From an uncultured Clostridia bacterium (GTDB taxonomy: Bacteria > Bacillota > Clostridia > Oscillospirales > Acutalibacteraceae), in contig CAMEBF010000001.1 of assembly GCA_945912145.1 (NCBI GenBank), positions 531,361 through 595,360 of the forward strand: a stretch of 64,000 bases of DNA, written 5' to 3'. Under the pieces are notes generated by a model. It had not been told where the DNA came from and did no database searches. It was given only the letters and a program-made list of their open reading frames with translations. Made by a program: the position numbers and the translations under genes. Every line of letters starts with the position of its first letter. Position 1 is the stretch's first letter. Of the stretch, positions 35,088 through 43,910 are shown piece after piece.

Positions 35088-36446
35088 TTACATGGGCATG
35101 CCGGGGAAACCACCGCCGCCCATCATGTTTTGCATTTTGCGCATTTTCTTTTTACTGCCTTTGCCCGTCATCTGCTTGAACATCTTCTGCATCTGACGGT
35201 ACTGCGCCAAAAGTTTATTGACGTCCTCCACCTGCATACCGCAGCCGGCCGCAATACGGCGTTTACGGGACGGGTTGATGATATCTGGATTCTCGCGCTC
35301 TTTCGGCGTCATGGAATAGATGATTGCCGCCGTTTTGTCGAGCTGACGGTCGTCAATATCGGCGTCCTTGATCTTTTTGCCGACGCCCGGGATCATCGAA
35401 AGAATATCCTTCATCGAACCCATCTTTTTGACTTCCGAAAGCTGCGCAAGCAGATCGTTGAGATCAAATTTATTCTTGCGAAGCTTTTCTTCGAGCTCCA
35501 ACGCCTTTTTCTCGTCAAGCGTCTGCTCCGCCTTTTCAATCAAAGAGAGCACGTCGCCCATACCGAGGATTCTCGACGCCATACGTTCGGGATGGAACAC
35601 ATCGAGATCGTCGAGCTTTTCGCCGACGCCGACGAATTTGATCGGCTTGCCGGTGATGGCTCTGGCGGAAAGCGCCGCGCCGCCTCGCGTATCGCCGTCG
35701 AGCTTCGTCAGCACCAGACCGTCGATGCCGAGCGCATCATTGAATGTTGACGCGACGTTGACGGCGTCCTGACCGGTCATGGAGTCCACAACGAGGAGAA
35801 TCTCGTGGGGTTTGACTTCCGCTTTGATATTTTTGAGTTCCTGCATGAGCTGCTCGTCGATATGAAGACGACCTGCCGTATCCAGGAAAACGTAATCGTA
35901 GCCTTTATCTTTCGCGAGCTTCACCGCTTCTTTCGCGATGATGACGGGATCGGTATGCCCCATCTCAAAGACGGGAACGCCTGCCTGCTCGCCGACAACC
36001 TGCAACTGTTTAATCGCCGCCGGACGATACACGTCGCAAGCGACAAGCAGAGGACGGTGTCCCTGCTTTTTCAGCATTTTGGTGATTTTTGCGCTGTGGG
36101 TCGTTTTACCGGAGCCTTGCAGACCGCACATCATCACAACTGTGGGTGGATGTGCCGCCGAGGCGAGCTTTGCCTGCGTGCCGCCCATAAGAGCTGTCAG
36201 CTCTTCGTTGACGATCTTGATGACCATCTGCGACGGCGTCAGGCTTTCCATGACCTTTGCGCCGATGGCTTTATTGGTAACGGATGTGGTAAAATCCTTC
36301 GCGACCTTATAGCTGACGTCGGCTTCAAGCAAAGCGAGACGCACTTCACGCATGGCTTCTTTTACGTCGGCTTCGGTAAGACTGCCCTTACTTCTGAGCT
36401 TTTTAAAAGCCGCGTCAAGTCTGTCTGAAAGACCTTCAAATGCCAT
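35088..36446 (-). CDS. ffh: Signal recognition particle protein Ffh
   Basis: 452 aa. N domain, G domain with GLQGSGKTTHSAK (about 104-116), DTAGRLHID, TKLDGDTRGG, and a Met-rich M domain ending GGGGFPGMPM. It binds signal peptides and 4.5S/6S RNA and targets ribosomes to FtsY. Preceded by ylxM (13 bases), its usual partner. Confidence 0.98.
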   Translation of the reverse strand: MAFEGLSDRLDAAFKKLRSKGSLTEADVKEAMREVRLALLEADVSYKVAKDFTTSVTNKAIGAKVMESLTPSQMVIKIVNEELTALMGGTQAKLASAAHPPTVVMMCGLQGSGKTTHSAKITKMLKKQGHRPLLVACDVYRPAAIKQLQVVGEQAGVPVFEMGHTDPVIIAKEAVKLAKDKGYDYVFLDTAGRLHIDEQLMQELKNIKAEVKPHEILLVVDSMTGQDAVNVASTFNDALGIDGLVLTKLDGDTRGGAALSARAITGKPIKFVGVGEKLDDLDVFHPERMASRILGMGDVLSLIEKAEQTLDEKKALELEEKLRKNKFDLNDLLAQLSEVKKMGSMKDILSMIPGVGKKIKDADIDDRQLDKTAAIIYSMTPKERENPDIINPSRKRRIAAGCGMQVEDVNKLLAQYRQMQKMFKQMTGKGSKKKMRKMQNMMGGGGFPGMPM

Positions 36447-36459
36447 TTTCTAACTCCTA

Positions 36460-36834
36460 CTATTCCATTTCGGGATCTGCGAGATCGGCGCAAAGCGACT
36501 GGATTGCAACCGTCAGGTCATTGATCTTTCTCGACAGACCGCATTTCAGATTTTCTTCGTTGATTTCGGCAGCCTTTGAGCTGATGTCGGCCAGTCCCGC
36601 TTTGATGCTCTCAAACCGGGCGACGAAACCGAGACGCTCTTCCATTTCCGTCAGCTGCCCTTCGGCGCGTTTGATGGCGTCGCGAACGCCCTGCCGCGTA
36701 ATGCCGACGTTTTCGGCGATTTCCGCAAGAGACAGATCGTCGTTATAATAAAAATCGATAAAATCACGCTGTTTGGCGGTGAGCATATCGCCGTAAAAAT
36801 CAAGGAGCATGATCATATCCAGATTTTTTGCCAT
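36460..36834 (-). CDS. ylxM: YlxM/UPF0122 SRP-associated HTH protein
   Basis: 124 aa. A sigma-70 region 4-like helix-turn-helix (LTAKQRDFIDFYYNDDLSLA then EIAENVGITRQGVRDAIKR) and an acidic C-terminal helix, the layout of YlxM, which stimulates SRP function. GGAAGG is eight bases before the ATG at 36834; the GTG at 36843 overlaps that site. First gene of the SRP transcript. Confidence 0.93.
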   Translation of the reverse strand: MAKNLDMIMLLDFYGDMLTAKQRDFIDFYYNDDLSLAEIAENVGITRQGVRDAIKRAEGQLTEMEERLGFVARFESIKAGLADISSKAAEINEENLKCGLSRKINDLTVAIQSLCADLADPEME

Positions 36835-36851
36835 CTCTTTCACCTTCCGAA

Positions 36852-36877
36852 TCTGTAAAGATTGTTCGCTTTACAGA
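36852..36877. repeat. Perfect inverted repeat in the ylxM leader
   Basis: TCTGTAAAG (36852-36860) and CTTTACAGA (36869-36877), eight-base loop, between the promoter and ylxM. A third copy of TCTGTAAAG is at 36947-36955 on the far side of the promoter. It could be an operator or an RNA hairpin before the ribosome site. Confidence 0.72.
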
Positions 36878-36882
36878 GGGCT

Positions 36883-36911
36883 ATTATACTAAAACAAAAC
36901 AGAAATGTCAA
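36883..36911 (-). promoter_or_regulatory. Promoter of the ylxM-ffh-rpsP-khpA operon
   Basis: Minus strand TTGACA (36911-36906) and TATAAT (36888-36883), 17-base spacer: a perfect consensus. Confidence 0.9.
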
Positions 36912-36960
36912 GAGATATTTAAAAAAAATCCGACAACTTTTTCCTGTCTGTAAAGTCTTT

Positions 36961-39339
36961 TTACTTGAGCGTCGCGATTGTGACGCCGTTTTCGCCTTCG
37001 CCGAACGTGCCGAGACGGTAGGACTTGACCTGCGGATGCTTTTTAAGATGCTGCTGAACTGCCGCACGCAGCGTGCCGGTGCCCTTGCCGTGAATGATCG
37101 TCACTTCGGAAAGTCCCGCCATCGTCATGCTGTCAAGGAACAGGTCAAGCGTCGCAAGAGCTTCTTCGACCGTCAGTCCGCGCAGATCACAGCGCGTATC
37201 GGACGCGGCGGTCATGCGGCTCTCCGTATTGCGGCGAACAACGGTATCTTTCGGCTTCTCTTTTTTCTTCTCCAGAAGACGCAAGTCTGAAACCTTTACA
37301 CGCATTTTGATGCTGCCGACCTGAATTTCCGCCGTTCCGTTTTTATCCGGGGTGGCAAGGACTACACCTTCACTCCCCATCCCGGCAACGCGAACCGCAT
37401 CCCCGACCTGTAAAGGTCTTGACAATTCATAGCCGTCGTCCGCAATTCCCGTCACGGGATCGGCGGCGGCGTCCACGCCGCTGAGACCCTTCCGAAGCTT
37501 CGAGCGCATTTGAGTCAGACGGTCGGCGTTCGACTTCTGACTTTTCAGCTCTTTTTTCATCGTCTCGATCTGCACCATCAGCGCGGCGGCCTCGCGTTTT
37601 GCATTTTCCACCTGCCGCAGTGCTTCGCTCTTGGCGCGTTCGGTTTCTTTCTTACGGAGCTTTTCGATGTCCGCTAATTTTTCCTCCGCCTGTTTTTTGA
37701 GCGCTTCGTTCTCCATGCGGAGATTTTCCGCCTCCTGCCTGGCTTTCTCCATGTCGAGCCTACGTTCTTCGAGCGCGTCCACCACGTCCTCAAACCGCGT
37801 ATTCTCGCTCGAGACCAGTTCTTTTGCCCGTTCTATGACAGATGTCTCGATTCCCAACTTTTCGGAAATGGCAAACGCGTTGGAGCGACCGGGAACGCCG
37901 ATAAGCAGACGATACGTCGGCTTGAGCGTTGTAATATCAAATTCACAGCTGCCGTTCTCAACACCCGGCGTATCAAGCGCATAGGCTTTCAGCTCCGCGT
38001 AATGCGTCGTCGCGGCAATCTTCGCGCCCTGAAGCCGCAGCTGTTCGAGAATCGCCATGGCCAGCGCGGCTCCCTCGACGGGATCGGTTCCCGCGCCCAG
38101 CTCGTCAATCAGGACAAGGCTGTTTTCATCGGCTTCGCGCATGATGTGTACGATATTGACCATGTGCGACGAGAACGTCGAAAGCGACTGTTCGATGCTC
38201 TGTTCGTCGCCTATATCCGCAAAAACCTTCTGATAGACACAGACCTTGCTGCCGTCCGCGACCGGGATCATCAGACCGCACATTGCCATCAGGGTGAGCA
38301 GTCCCAATGTTTTGATGGAAACGGTCTTGCCGCCGGTATTCGGGCCGGTAATGACTAACGTATCGAAATCCTCCCCCAGAAGAATATCGACGGGAACGAC
38401 CTTTTTTGTATCGAGCAAAGGATGACGCGCTTTTTTCAAAAGCGTTACACCGTTGTCGTTCAACTCCGGGACGGACGCTTTCATTTTATAGGCGAGCTGT
38501 GCTTTGGCAAAAATGAGGTTAAGCTCCAACGCCGCTTCATAGCTGTATTTGATCTCGTCGGCGCAATTGCCCGCTTCGGCGGACAGTTCTGTCAGAATCC
38601 GTTCGATCTCGTCGTGCTCTTTACCTTGCAGCACGCGGATTTCGTTATTCGCCTCGACCACCGCCATCGGTTCGACAAAGACCGTCGCGCCGCTCGATGA
38701 CGTATCATGCACAAGTCCCGCGATCTGACTGCGAAACTCCGCTTTGACCGGCACAACGAACCGTCCGTTGCGCTGGGTCACGATCGCGTCCTGCAAGCAT
38801 TTCTGATAGGTCTGCGAACGGATAATTCCGTCGAGCTTTTCACGGATGCGAGCCGCCTGCTGTTTCATCTTGCGGCGAATATCGGCAAGCGTGGGCGACG
38901 CATTGTCGGCGATCTCCTCTTCGGATAAAATCGCCGAGGATATTTTATTTTCCAGATACTGATTCGGACGCAGCGAGCCGAAATAGAGGTCGATCGCGTA
39001 CGACGCCTCTTCCGACTGACGGCTCCGCCAATCCTGAAGCGAACGGATCACGCGGAGATTCTCGCCGATGTCGAGCAGTTCGCGAATGGTCAGCACGCCG
39101 CCGGCGTTCGCTCTTGCCAACGAATTATTGACATTTTTCAGCGAACCGAACGACGGCCCGCCGAACTTCGCCAATAGAATATAAGCGTCTTCCGTCTTTT
39201 TCAGGTCGGCGCGCGCCAAAGAGAGATTTGGCTCCGGCGTCAGATTTTTCGCCAGCTCCGCGCTGTCGGAACAGGTTGTCAGCTCGGCGAGCATTCCGAG
39301 CACCTTGTCAAGCTCCAACGCTTTTTCATGTTTATTCAT
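36961..39339 (-). CDS. mutS2: Endonuclease MutS2
   Basis: 792 aa. Core and lever domains, ATPase with GPNTGGKT (about 334-341) and LIDELGAGTDP, a long coiled-coil (about 510-620, Glu/Lys/Arg-rich), a KOW-like segment, and a C-terminal Smr domain with DLRGLTVEEA and IHGKGTGTLR. MutS2 suppresses recombination and, in Firmicutes, splits collided ribosomes. It lies upstream of the SRP operon with its own unit; a terminator separates it from galK. Confidence 0.97.
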   Translation of the reverse strand: MNKHEKALELDKVLGMLAELTTCSDSAELAKNLTPEPNLSLARADLKKTEDAYILLAKFGGPSFGSLKNVNNSLARANAGGVLTIRELLDIGENLRVIRSLQDWRSRQSEEASYAIDLYFGSLRPNQYLENKISSAILSEEEIADNASPTLADIRRKMKQQAARIREKLDGIIRSQTYQKCLQDAIVTQRNGRFVVPVKAEFRSQIAGLVHDTSSSGATVFVEPMAVVEANNEIRVLQGKEHDEIERILTELSAEAGNCADEIKYSYEAALELNLIFAKAQLAYKMKASVPELNDNGVTLLKKARHPLLDTKKVVPVDILLGEDFDTLVITGPNTGGKTVSIKTLGLLTLMAMCGLMIPVADGSKVCVYQKVFADIGDEQSIEQSLSTFSSHMVNIVHIMREADENSLVLIDELGAGTDPVEGAALAMAILEQLRLQGAKIAATTHYAELKAYALDTPGVENGSCEFDITTLKPTYRLLIGVPGRSNAFAISEKLGIETSVIERAKELVSSENTRFEDVVDALEERRLDMEKARQEAENLRMENEALKKQAEEKLADIEKLRKKETERAKSEALRQVENAKREAAALMVQIETMKKELKSQKSNADRLTQMRSKLRKGLSGVDAAADPVTGIADDGYELSRPLQVGDAVRVAGMGSEGVVLATPDKNGTAEIQVGSIKMRVKVSDLRLLEKKKEKPKDTVVRRNTESRMTAASDTRCDLRGLTVEEALATLDLFLDSMTMAGLSEVTIIHGKGTGTLRAAVQQHLKKHPQVKSYRLGTFGEGENGVTIATLK

Positions 39340-39400
39340 ATCATAACTCCTATTCCCTGTTTTGCCCGGGCGGCATATGAGCGGGAATCAATAAAAAATA

Positions 39401-39441
39401 TCGGAAGTCCGACGCCTTTGCGGCGCATCGCAAACCTCCGA
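39401..39441 (-). terminator. Terminator after galK
   Basis: Minus strand TCGGAGGT (39441-39434) pairs with ACTTCCGA (39408-39401), with an inner TTTGCG/CGCAAA stem, followed by TATTTTTTATT. Confidence 0.65.
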
Positions 39442-39472
39442 CACTTTTATCGTCTACCGTTCCGATCCGAGC

Positions 39473-40756
39473 TTATCGGATCTCCGTACCGCCGACGGGT
39501 CTGATGTTCAGGACATAACACGCACCCTCGCCGAAGATACTTTCGAGCGTCGTTTTATACGTCTCGAGCAATTCCGCGGGCACGAACGCCTGAATCGTTC
39601 CGGCAAAGCCGCCGCCGTGAACACGCCATGCGCCTTTTCCTTTGAGTATGTATTCACTGACTGCCAATGCGAGAGATACCGGCTGTGTCAGAGGCTGTTT
39701 CGCCGAAAATACGTTCTGATTATACATATAAGAGGAAAAGCCGCTTTCCGTAATGACCGATTTGAACGCGTCAAAGTTGCCCTGTTCAAGGGCAGCGACC
39801 GCTTTTTCCACTCTGTTGTTTTCACCGTAGAAATGCAATCCGCGCAGCACGCAACGATCGCCGGCTTTTTCACGCACCATCGGAAGAGACGCCACAAATT
39901 CATCTTCGTCCACATCGCGCAGAGCCGTCTTGCCAAAGCAGGACGCGGCTTTTTCCATCTCCTGACGGATCGCGGCATACTCGTCCGTCAGATCGGCGTG
40001 ATTGGCGCGTGTATCGACGATGCAAAGGCTGTGACCGCAATGCGCAAAATCAAACTCGACCGGCTCGATGACGGGCTTTTCCGTATCCTTGAAGTCAATT
40101 TTCACGAAGCTGCCGACGGAGCACGCCATCTGATCCATCAGACCGCAAGGCTTATCGAAGAAAACATTCTCTGCATACTGCGCGATCTGGGCGATCTCAA
40201 CGGCGGAAACCTTGCCGTCGTTATAGAGGTAATTCATCACCGTGCCGACAAGCACCTCAAACGCTGCCGAGGACGAAAGTCCCGAGCCGGAGAGGACCTG
40301 CGTCATCGTCGCGGCGTCAAAACCGCCGACCTCATAGCCTCTGTTCTTAAAACCGGCGCATACGCCGCGGATGAGTCCCTTGGATTTACCAAACTCCTCC
40401 GGATGAGGCGTCAGATCTGTCACGTCGATCTCGTCGATTTTATCATACTCCGCTGATTTGACGCGGACGATATTCTCATCATTCTTCGCCGCAGCCGCGA
40501 CTGCGTCCAGATTGATCGCCGCCGCCATGACCTTACCGCGGTTATGATCGGTGTGATTGCCGCAGACCTCCGTGCGTCCCGGTGCGGAGAAAAAACGGAT
40601 CTCACGGTCGGCATCATACAGCGAGCAGAAAAGATCAAGAATTTTTTTGTATCGCTCTTTCTGCTTTTCGACCTCTTCGTCCGTAAAGTAGATTTTTTTC
40701 ATCATCGCATCATACTGCGTCGATTCGATTTTTTGAATGGTTTTTTCTTTACTCAT
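39473..40756 (-). CDS. galK: Galactokinase
   Basis: 427 aa. The GHMP motifs are clear: APGRTEVCGNHTDHNRGKV (about 59-77), LSGSGLSSSAAFEVL (about 170-184) and WRVHGGGFAGTIQAF near the C-terminus. Phosphorylates galactose to galactose 1-phosphate. No galT/galE neighbour is seen; the gene instead follows a TVP38 membrane protein by 13 bases, probably in one transcript. It is longer than the E. coli type because of an N-terminal extension of about 50 residues. Confidence 0.94.
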   Translation of the reverse strand: MSKEKTIQKIESTQYDAMMKKIYFTDEEVEKQKERYKKILDLFCSLYDADREIRFFSAPGRTEVCGNHTDHNRGKVMAAAINLDAVAAAAKNDENIVRVKSAEYDKIDEIDVTDLTPHPEEFGKSKGLIRGVCAGFKNRGYEVGGFDAATMTQVLSGSGLSSSAAFEVLVGTVMNYLYNDGKVSAVEIAQIAQYAENVFFDKPCGLMDQMACSVGSFVKIDFKDTEKPVIEPVEFDFAHCGHSLCIVDTRANHADLTDEYAAIRQEMEKAASCFGKTALRDVDEDEFVASLPMVREKAGDRCVLRGLHFYGENNRVEKAVAALEQGNFDAFKSVITESGFSSYMYNQNVFSAKQPLTQPVSLALAVSEYILKGKGAWRVHGGGFAGTIQAFVPAELLETYKTTLESIFGEGACYVLNIRPVGGTEIR

Positions 40757-40769
40757 CGTAAGTCTCTCC

Positions 40770-41501
40770 CTATTTGTGTTCCTTTATTTTATCAATTGCG
40801 TCCCACGCTGCCCGCATAATCAGGAAAGCGATCCCCGAGAAAACTGCAAGCAGGATCAGGGGAAGCGAAAACTTCAGCGAGAACGGATTGGATACGTTCC
40901 GGCCGATGATAATATAAAAAGCCATTTTCGGCATATATCCGGCGAGGGATATTAAAATATACTGCCAGAACGGGAAATCCATAGCCCCGTAAAGCTGACT
41001 GACAGAATTGATGGGAAAACTCGGGATCAGCCTGAAAATAAACAGCACCCACGGATTCCCCTTGCCTTCGCTCTCGATCAGCTTTCTGGCGATCTCGCTT
41101 TTCCGGATCAGCTTCTGCGTGCCTCCGCCGCCGCTGTTAAAACCCATCACATATTTGACGGAAAACAACAGCACCATGCCCGCGCAGTTGATCGCAAACG
41201 ACTCCGGCACACTAAAAACCATAGCCGTCGCGACACAGATGATCGAAACCGGATACAAAGGGAACGCCGACTTGACGAAATACAGTAGCATGATCACGAG
41301 GATCAGAAGCCATAAGTTATCGATCGACGCCACCTTATACTCCAAATCGGAAAGCCAAACGATATATTCTTCGTACTTTTCTTCCAGAAAATTTATCTTC
41401 GAAACAAAAGACCATACTATCAGCAATGCGGCGATTATGAAGCTGACGCAGGACGCGACCAGCAGCAATTTGCGCGCGATTTTATCTTTACTCAAAAACA
41501 T
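40770..41501 (-). CDS. TVP38/TMEM64 (VTT-domain) membrane protein, second copy
   Basis: 243 aa, about six membrane spans. The VTT core is marked by FRLIPSFPINSVSQLYGAM (about 156-174), and SLAGYMPKM follows. Diverged from the copy at 13804 but of similar topology. ATG 41501 is chosen over GTG 41504; neither has a strong ribosome site. It precedes galK. Confidence 0.85.
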   Translation of the reverse strand: MFLSKDKIARKLLLVASCVSFIIAALLIVWSFVSKINFLEEKYEEYIVWLSDLEYKVASIDNLWLLILVIMLLYFVKSAFPLYPVSIICVATAMVFSVPESFAINCAGMVLLFSVKYVMGFNSGGGGTQKLIRKSEIARKLIESEGKGNPWVLFIFRLIPSFPINSVSQLYGAMDFPFWQYILISLAGYMPKMAFYIIIGRNVSNPFSLKFSLPLILLAVFSGIAFLIMRAAWDAIDKIKEHK

Positions 41502-41547
41502 CACCGAATGAATACAGTATTTTTACACACAGTTACCAATTATAAAT

Positions 41548-41576
41548 ATTTTACCAAAAAAAATGGAAAACTGCAA
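41548..41576 (-). promoter_or_regulatory. Candidate promoter of the TVP38-galK unit
   Basis: Minus strand TTGCAG (41576-41571) and TAAAAT (41553-41548), 17-base spacer. A plus-strand extended -10 (TGCTATAAT, 41585-41593) for the divergent dehydrogenase gene lies immediately beside it. Confidence 0.5.
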
Positions 41577-41637
41577 TAGTTTGTGCTATAATATTTTCAA
41601 ACATTTTGAAAACCTTTTTACGGATGGTGATATTACT

Positions 41638-42594
41638 ATGAAAATCGTCATGTTAGACGGATACACGACGAATCCCGGTGATTTATCGTGGGATTTTTTG
41701 AATCAATTCGGTGAAGCTACAATTTATGACCGGACGCCCAAAGATAAAATTCTTGAGCGTTCCCGGCAAGCCGACATTCTCATTACCAACAAAACGCCGA
41801 TCACGAGAGAAATCATCGACGAACTGCCGAACCTGAAATTCATCGCGCTCCTCTCAACGGGCTATAACATTGTGGACTATGTATATTTAAAAGAAAAGGG
41901 AATTCCCGTCTCGAACATTCCCTCTTATTCCACGCAGGCGGTTGCGCAGCTCGTGATGGCGTTTCTGCTCGAATTTGCCGTTCATGTCGGTCAACATTCC
42001 GATTCCGTCCATGCAGGAGACTGGACAAACAGCGTCGATTTCTGTTACTGGAAAACGCCGCTCTTTGAGCTCTCCGGCAAGACGCTCGGCATCTTCGGAT
42101 TTGGACGCATCGGAAAAGCCGTCGCCGAATGCGCTCACGCGTTCGGTATGAATGTTGTCGCCTGTACGCCGAGACTTCACGGAAACGAGCCGGATTATGT
42201 CAGATTCACATCTCTTGACGAGCTACTGTCCGTCTCCGACGCCGTGACGCTACATTGTCCGCTGACGCCGGAAACGGAAGGCCTCGTCAACGAAGAATTT
42301 ATCGCGAAAATGAAAGACGGCGCTTATCTCATCAACACGTCACGCGGCACAGTCGTCTGTGAGGACGCGCTTGCGTCGGCACTCAATTCCGGCAAGCTCG
42401 CCGGAGCCGGGCTTGACGTCCTTTCAACCGAACCGCCCAAAGCCGAGAATCCCCTGCTCACCGCGAAGAACTGCTTCATCACGCCGCATATCGCCTGGGC
42501 TGCCTTTGAGACCCGGGAACGACTGATCTCCATTTTCCGATCCAACATCGAAGCGTTTGTTAACGGCAAGCCGCAGAACGTCGTCAATGCCTAA
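41638..42594 (+). CDS. D-2-hydroxyacid dehydrogenase (hydroxypyruvate/glycerate type)
   Basis: 318 aa. NAD-binding GFGRIGKAVA (about 146-155), the catalytic Arg in NTSRGTVV (about 231), a Glu near 260 and the catalytic His in PHIAWAAFETR (about 284). It reduces a 2-oxoacid such as hydroxypyruvate or pyruvate to the D-hydroxyacid with NAD(P)H. Length and HIAWA motif fit the glycerate dehydrogenase HprA-like group. The frame opens upstream but the promoter -10 at 41588 makes ATG 41638 the start. Confidence 0.92.
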   Translation: MKIVMLDGYTTNPGDLSWDFLNQFGEATIYDRTPKDKILERSRQADILITNKTPITREIIDELPNLKFIALLSTGYNIVDYVYLKEKGIPVSNIPSYSTQAVAQLVMAFLLEFAVHVGQHSDSVHAGDWTNSVDFCYWKTPLFELSGKTLGIFGFGRIGKAVAECAHAFGMNVVACTPRLHGNEPDYVRFTSLDELLSVSDAVTLHCPLTPETEGLVNEEFIAKMKDGAYLINTSRGTVVCEDALASALNSGKLAGAGLDVLSTEPPKAENPLLTAKNCFITPHIAWAAFETRERLISIFRSNIEAFVNGKPQNVVNA

Positions 42595-42691
42595 AGCAAA
42601 AATTTTGCAGAAAAACAAAATGGATTTTTTGCGTCTTTTTGTATGAGTTAAACAAAGTTGCTGTTTTTTGGTTAAAATTTTAACAAAAGAC

Positions 42692-42720
42692 TTGCATATT
42701 ATGGAAATCCGCGGTAAAAT
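42692..42720 (+). promoter_or_regulatory. Promoter of gap
   Basis: TTGCAT 42692-42697 and TAAAAT 42715-42720, 17-base spacer, about 55 bases before the gap start. Confidence 0.65.
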
Positions 42721-42774
42721 AATAAAGCAAAAATATAAAAGTGACTTTTGTCACGAAAACGGAGGAAAAATTCT

Positions 42775-43812
42775 ATGTCAGTTAAAGTTGCTATCAACGG
42801 TTTCGGCAGAATCGGCCGTCTTGCGTTCAGACAGATGTTCGGCGCAGAAGGCTACGATGTCGTTGCCATCAATGACCTTACAAAGCCTTCCATGCTTGCG
42901 AACCTGCTCAAGTACGACACCGCTCAGGGCGGCTACTGCGGCAAAATCGGCGAGAATCTTCACACGGTTTCCGCTGATGACGAAGCCGGCACCATCACGG
43001 TTGACGGCAAGACGCTGAAAATCTATGCCGAGAAGGACGCGAAAGACCTTCCCTGGGGCGAGATCGGCGTTGACGTTGTTCTCGAGTGCACGGGCTTCTA
43101 CTGCTCCAAAGACAAATCGCAGGCTCACATCGATGCCGGCGCGAAGAAAGTCGTTATCTCTGCTCCCGCAGGCAACGACCTCAAGACCATCGTTTTCAGC
43201 GTAAACGAGAACACGCTTACTGCTGATGACACCATCATCTCCGCTGCTTCCTGCACGACGAACTGCCTTGCTCCCATGGCGAAGGCTCTTAACGATTACG
43301 CACCCATCCAGAGCGGTATCATGTCCACGATTCACGCTTACACCGGCGACCAGATGATCCTTGACGGTCCTCACAGAAAGGGCGACCTCAGAAGAGCCAG
43401 AGCCGGCGCTGCCAACATCGTTCCCAACTCCACCGGCGCTGCCAAGGCGATCGGCCTTGTTATCCCCGAGCTGAACGGCAAACTCATCGGTTCCGCACAG
43501 CGTGTTCCCGTCACGACCGGTTCCACCACCATTCTGACCGCTGTTGTTAAGGGCGCAGACATCACCAAAGAGGGCATCAACGCCGCTATGAAGGCTGCCG
43601 CTTCCGAGAGCTTCGGCTACAATGAGGATCAGATCGTTTCCTCCGACGTTGTCGGCATGAGATTCGGTTCTCTCTTCGATGCTACCCAGACGATGGTTGC
43701 CAAGATCGCTGACGATCTCTATGAGGTTCAGGTTGTTTCGTGGTACGACAACGAGAACAGCTACACCAGCCAGATGGTTCGTACGATCAAGTACTTCGCT
43801 GAGCTCGGCTAA
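42775..43812 (+). CDS. gap: Glyceraldehyde-3-phosphate dehydrogenase
   Basis: 345 aa. NAD-binding [15 protein letters not shown], the active-site Cys in [11 protein letters not shown] (about 160), and the C-terminal [13 protein letters not shown]. Glycolytic oxidation of GAP with NAD. GGAGG eight bases before the ATG. Codon usage is visibly more biased than in neighbours, as expected for a highly expressed gene. Monocistronic, with a strong terminator. Confidence 0.98.
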   Translation: MSVKVAINGFGRIGRLAFRQMFGAEGYDVVAINDLTKPSMLANLLKYDTAQGGYCGKIGENLHTVSADDEAGTITVDGKTLKIYAEKDAKDLPWGEIGVDVVLECTGFYCSKDKSQAHIDAGAKKVVISAPAGNDLKTIVFSVNENTLTADDTIISAASCTTNCLAPMAKALNDYAPIQSGIMSTIHAYTGDQMILDGPHRKGDLRRARAGAANIVPNSTGAAKAIGLVIPELNGKLIGSAQRVPVTTGSTTILTAVVKGADITKEGINAAMKAAASESFGYNEDQIVSSDVVGMRFGSLFDATQTMVAKIADDLYEVQVVSWYDNENSYTSQMVRTIKYFAELG

Positions 43813-43831
43813 TCTCCATTTTCAGTCAATC

Positions 43832-43866
43832 AACTCCTGCATGGCTTCATGCGGGAGTTTTTTTAT
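43832..43866 (+). terminator. Terminator of gap
   Basis: AACTCCTGCATG (43832-43843), GCTT loop, CATGCGGGAGTT (43848-43859), then seven T. The next promoter -35 begins at its last base. Confidence 0.92.
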
Positions 43867-43894
43867 TGACATTCACGCTGAAATTCGGTATGAT
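43866..43894 (+). promoter_or_regulatory. Promoter of the TPR-like protein gene
   Basis: TTGACA 43866-43871 and TATGAT 43889-43894, 17-base spacer. It excludes in-frame starts upstream of about 43900. Confidence 0.75.
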
Positions 43895-43910
43895 AAAAAT
43901 GGTGATAACC

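Noticed and set aside
42595..42774. Regulatory RNA upstream of gap
   Set aside because: Apart from a promoter, the region is A/T-rich without convincing paired elements.
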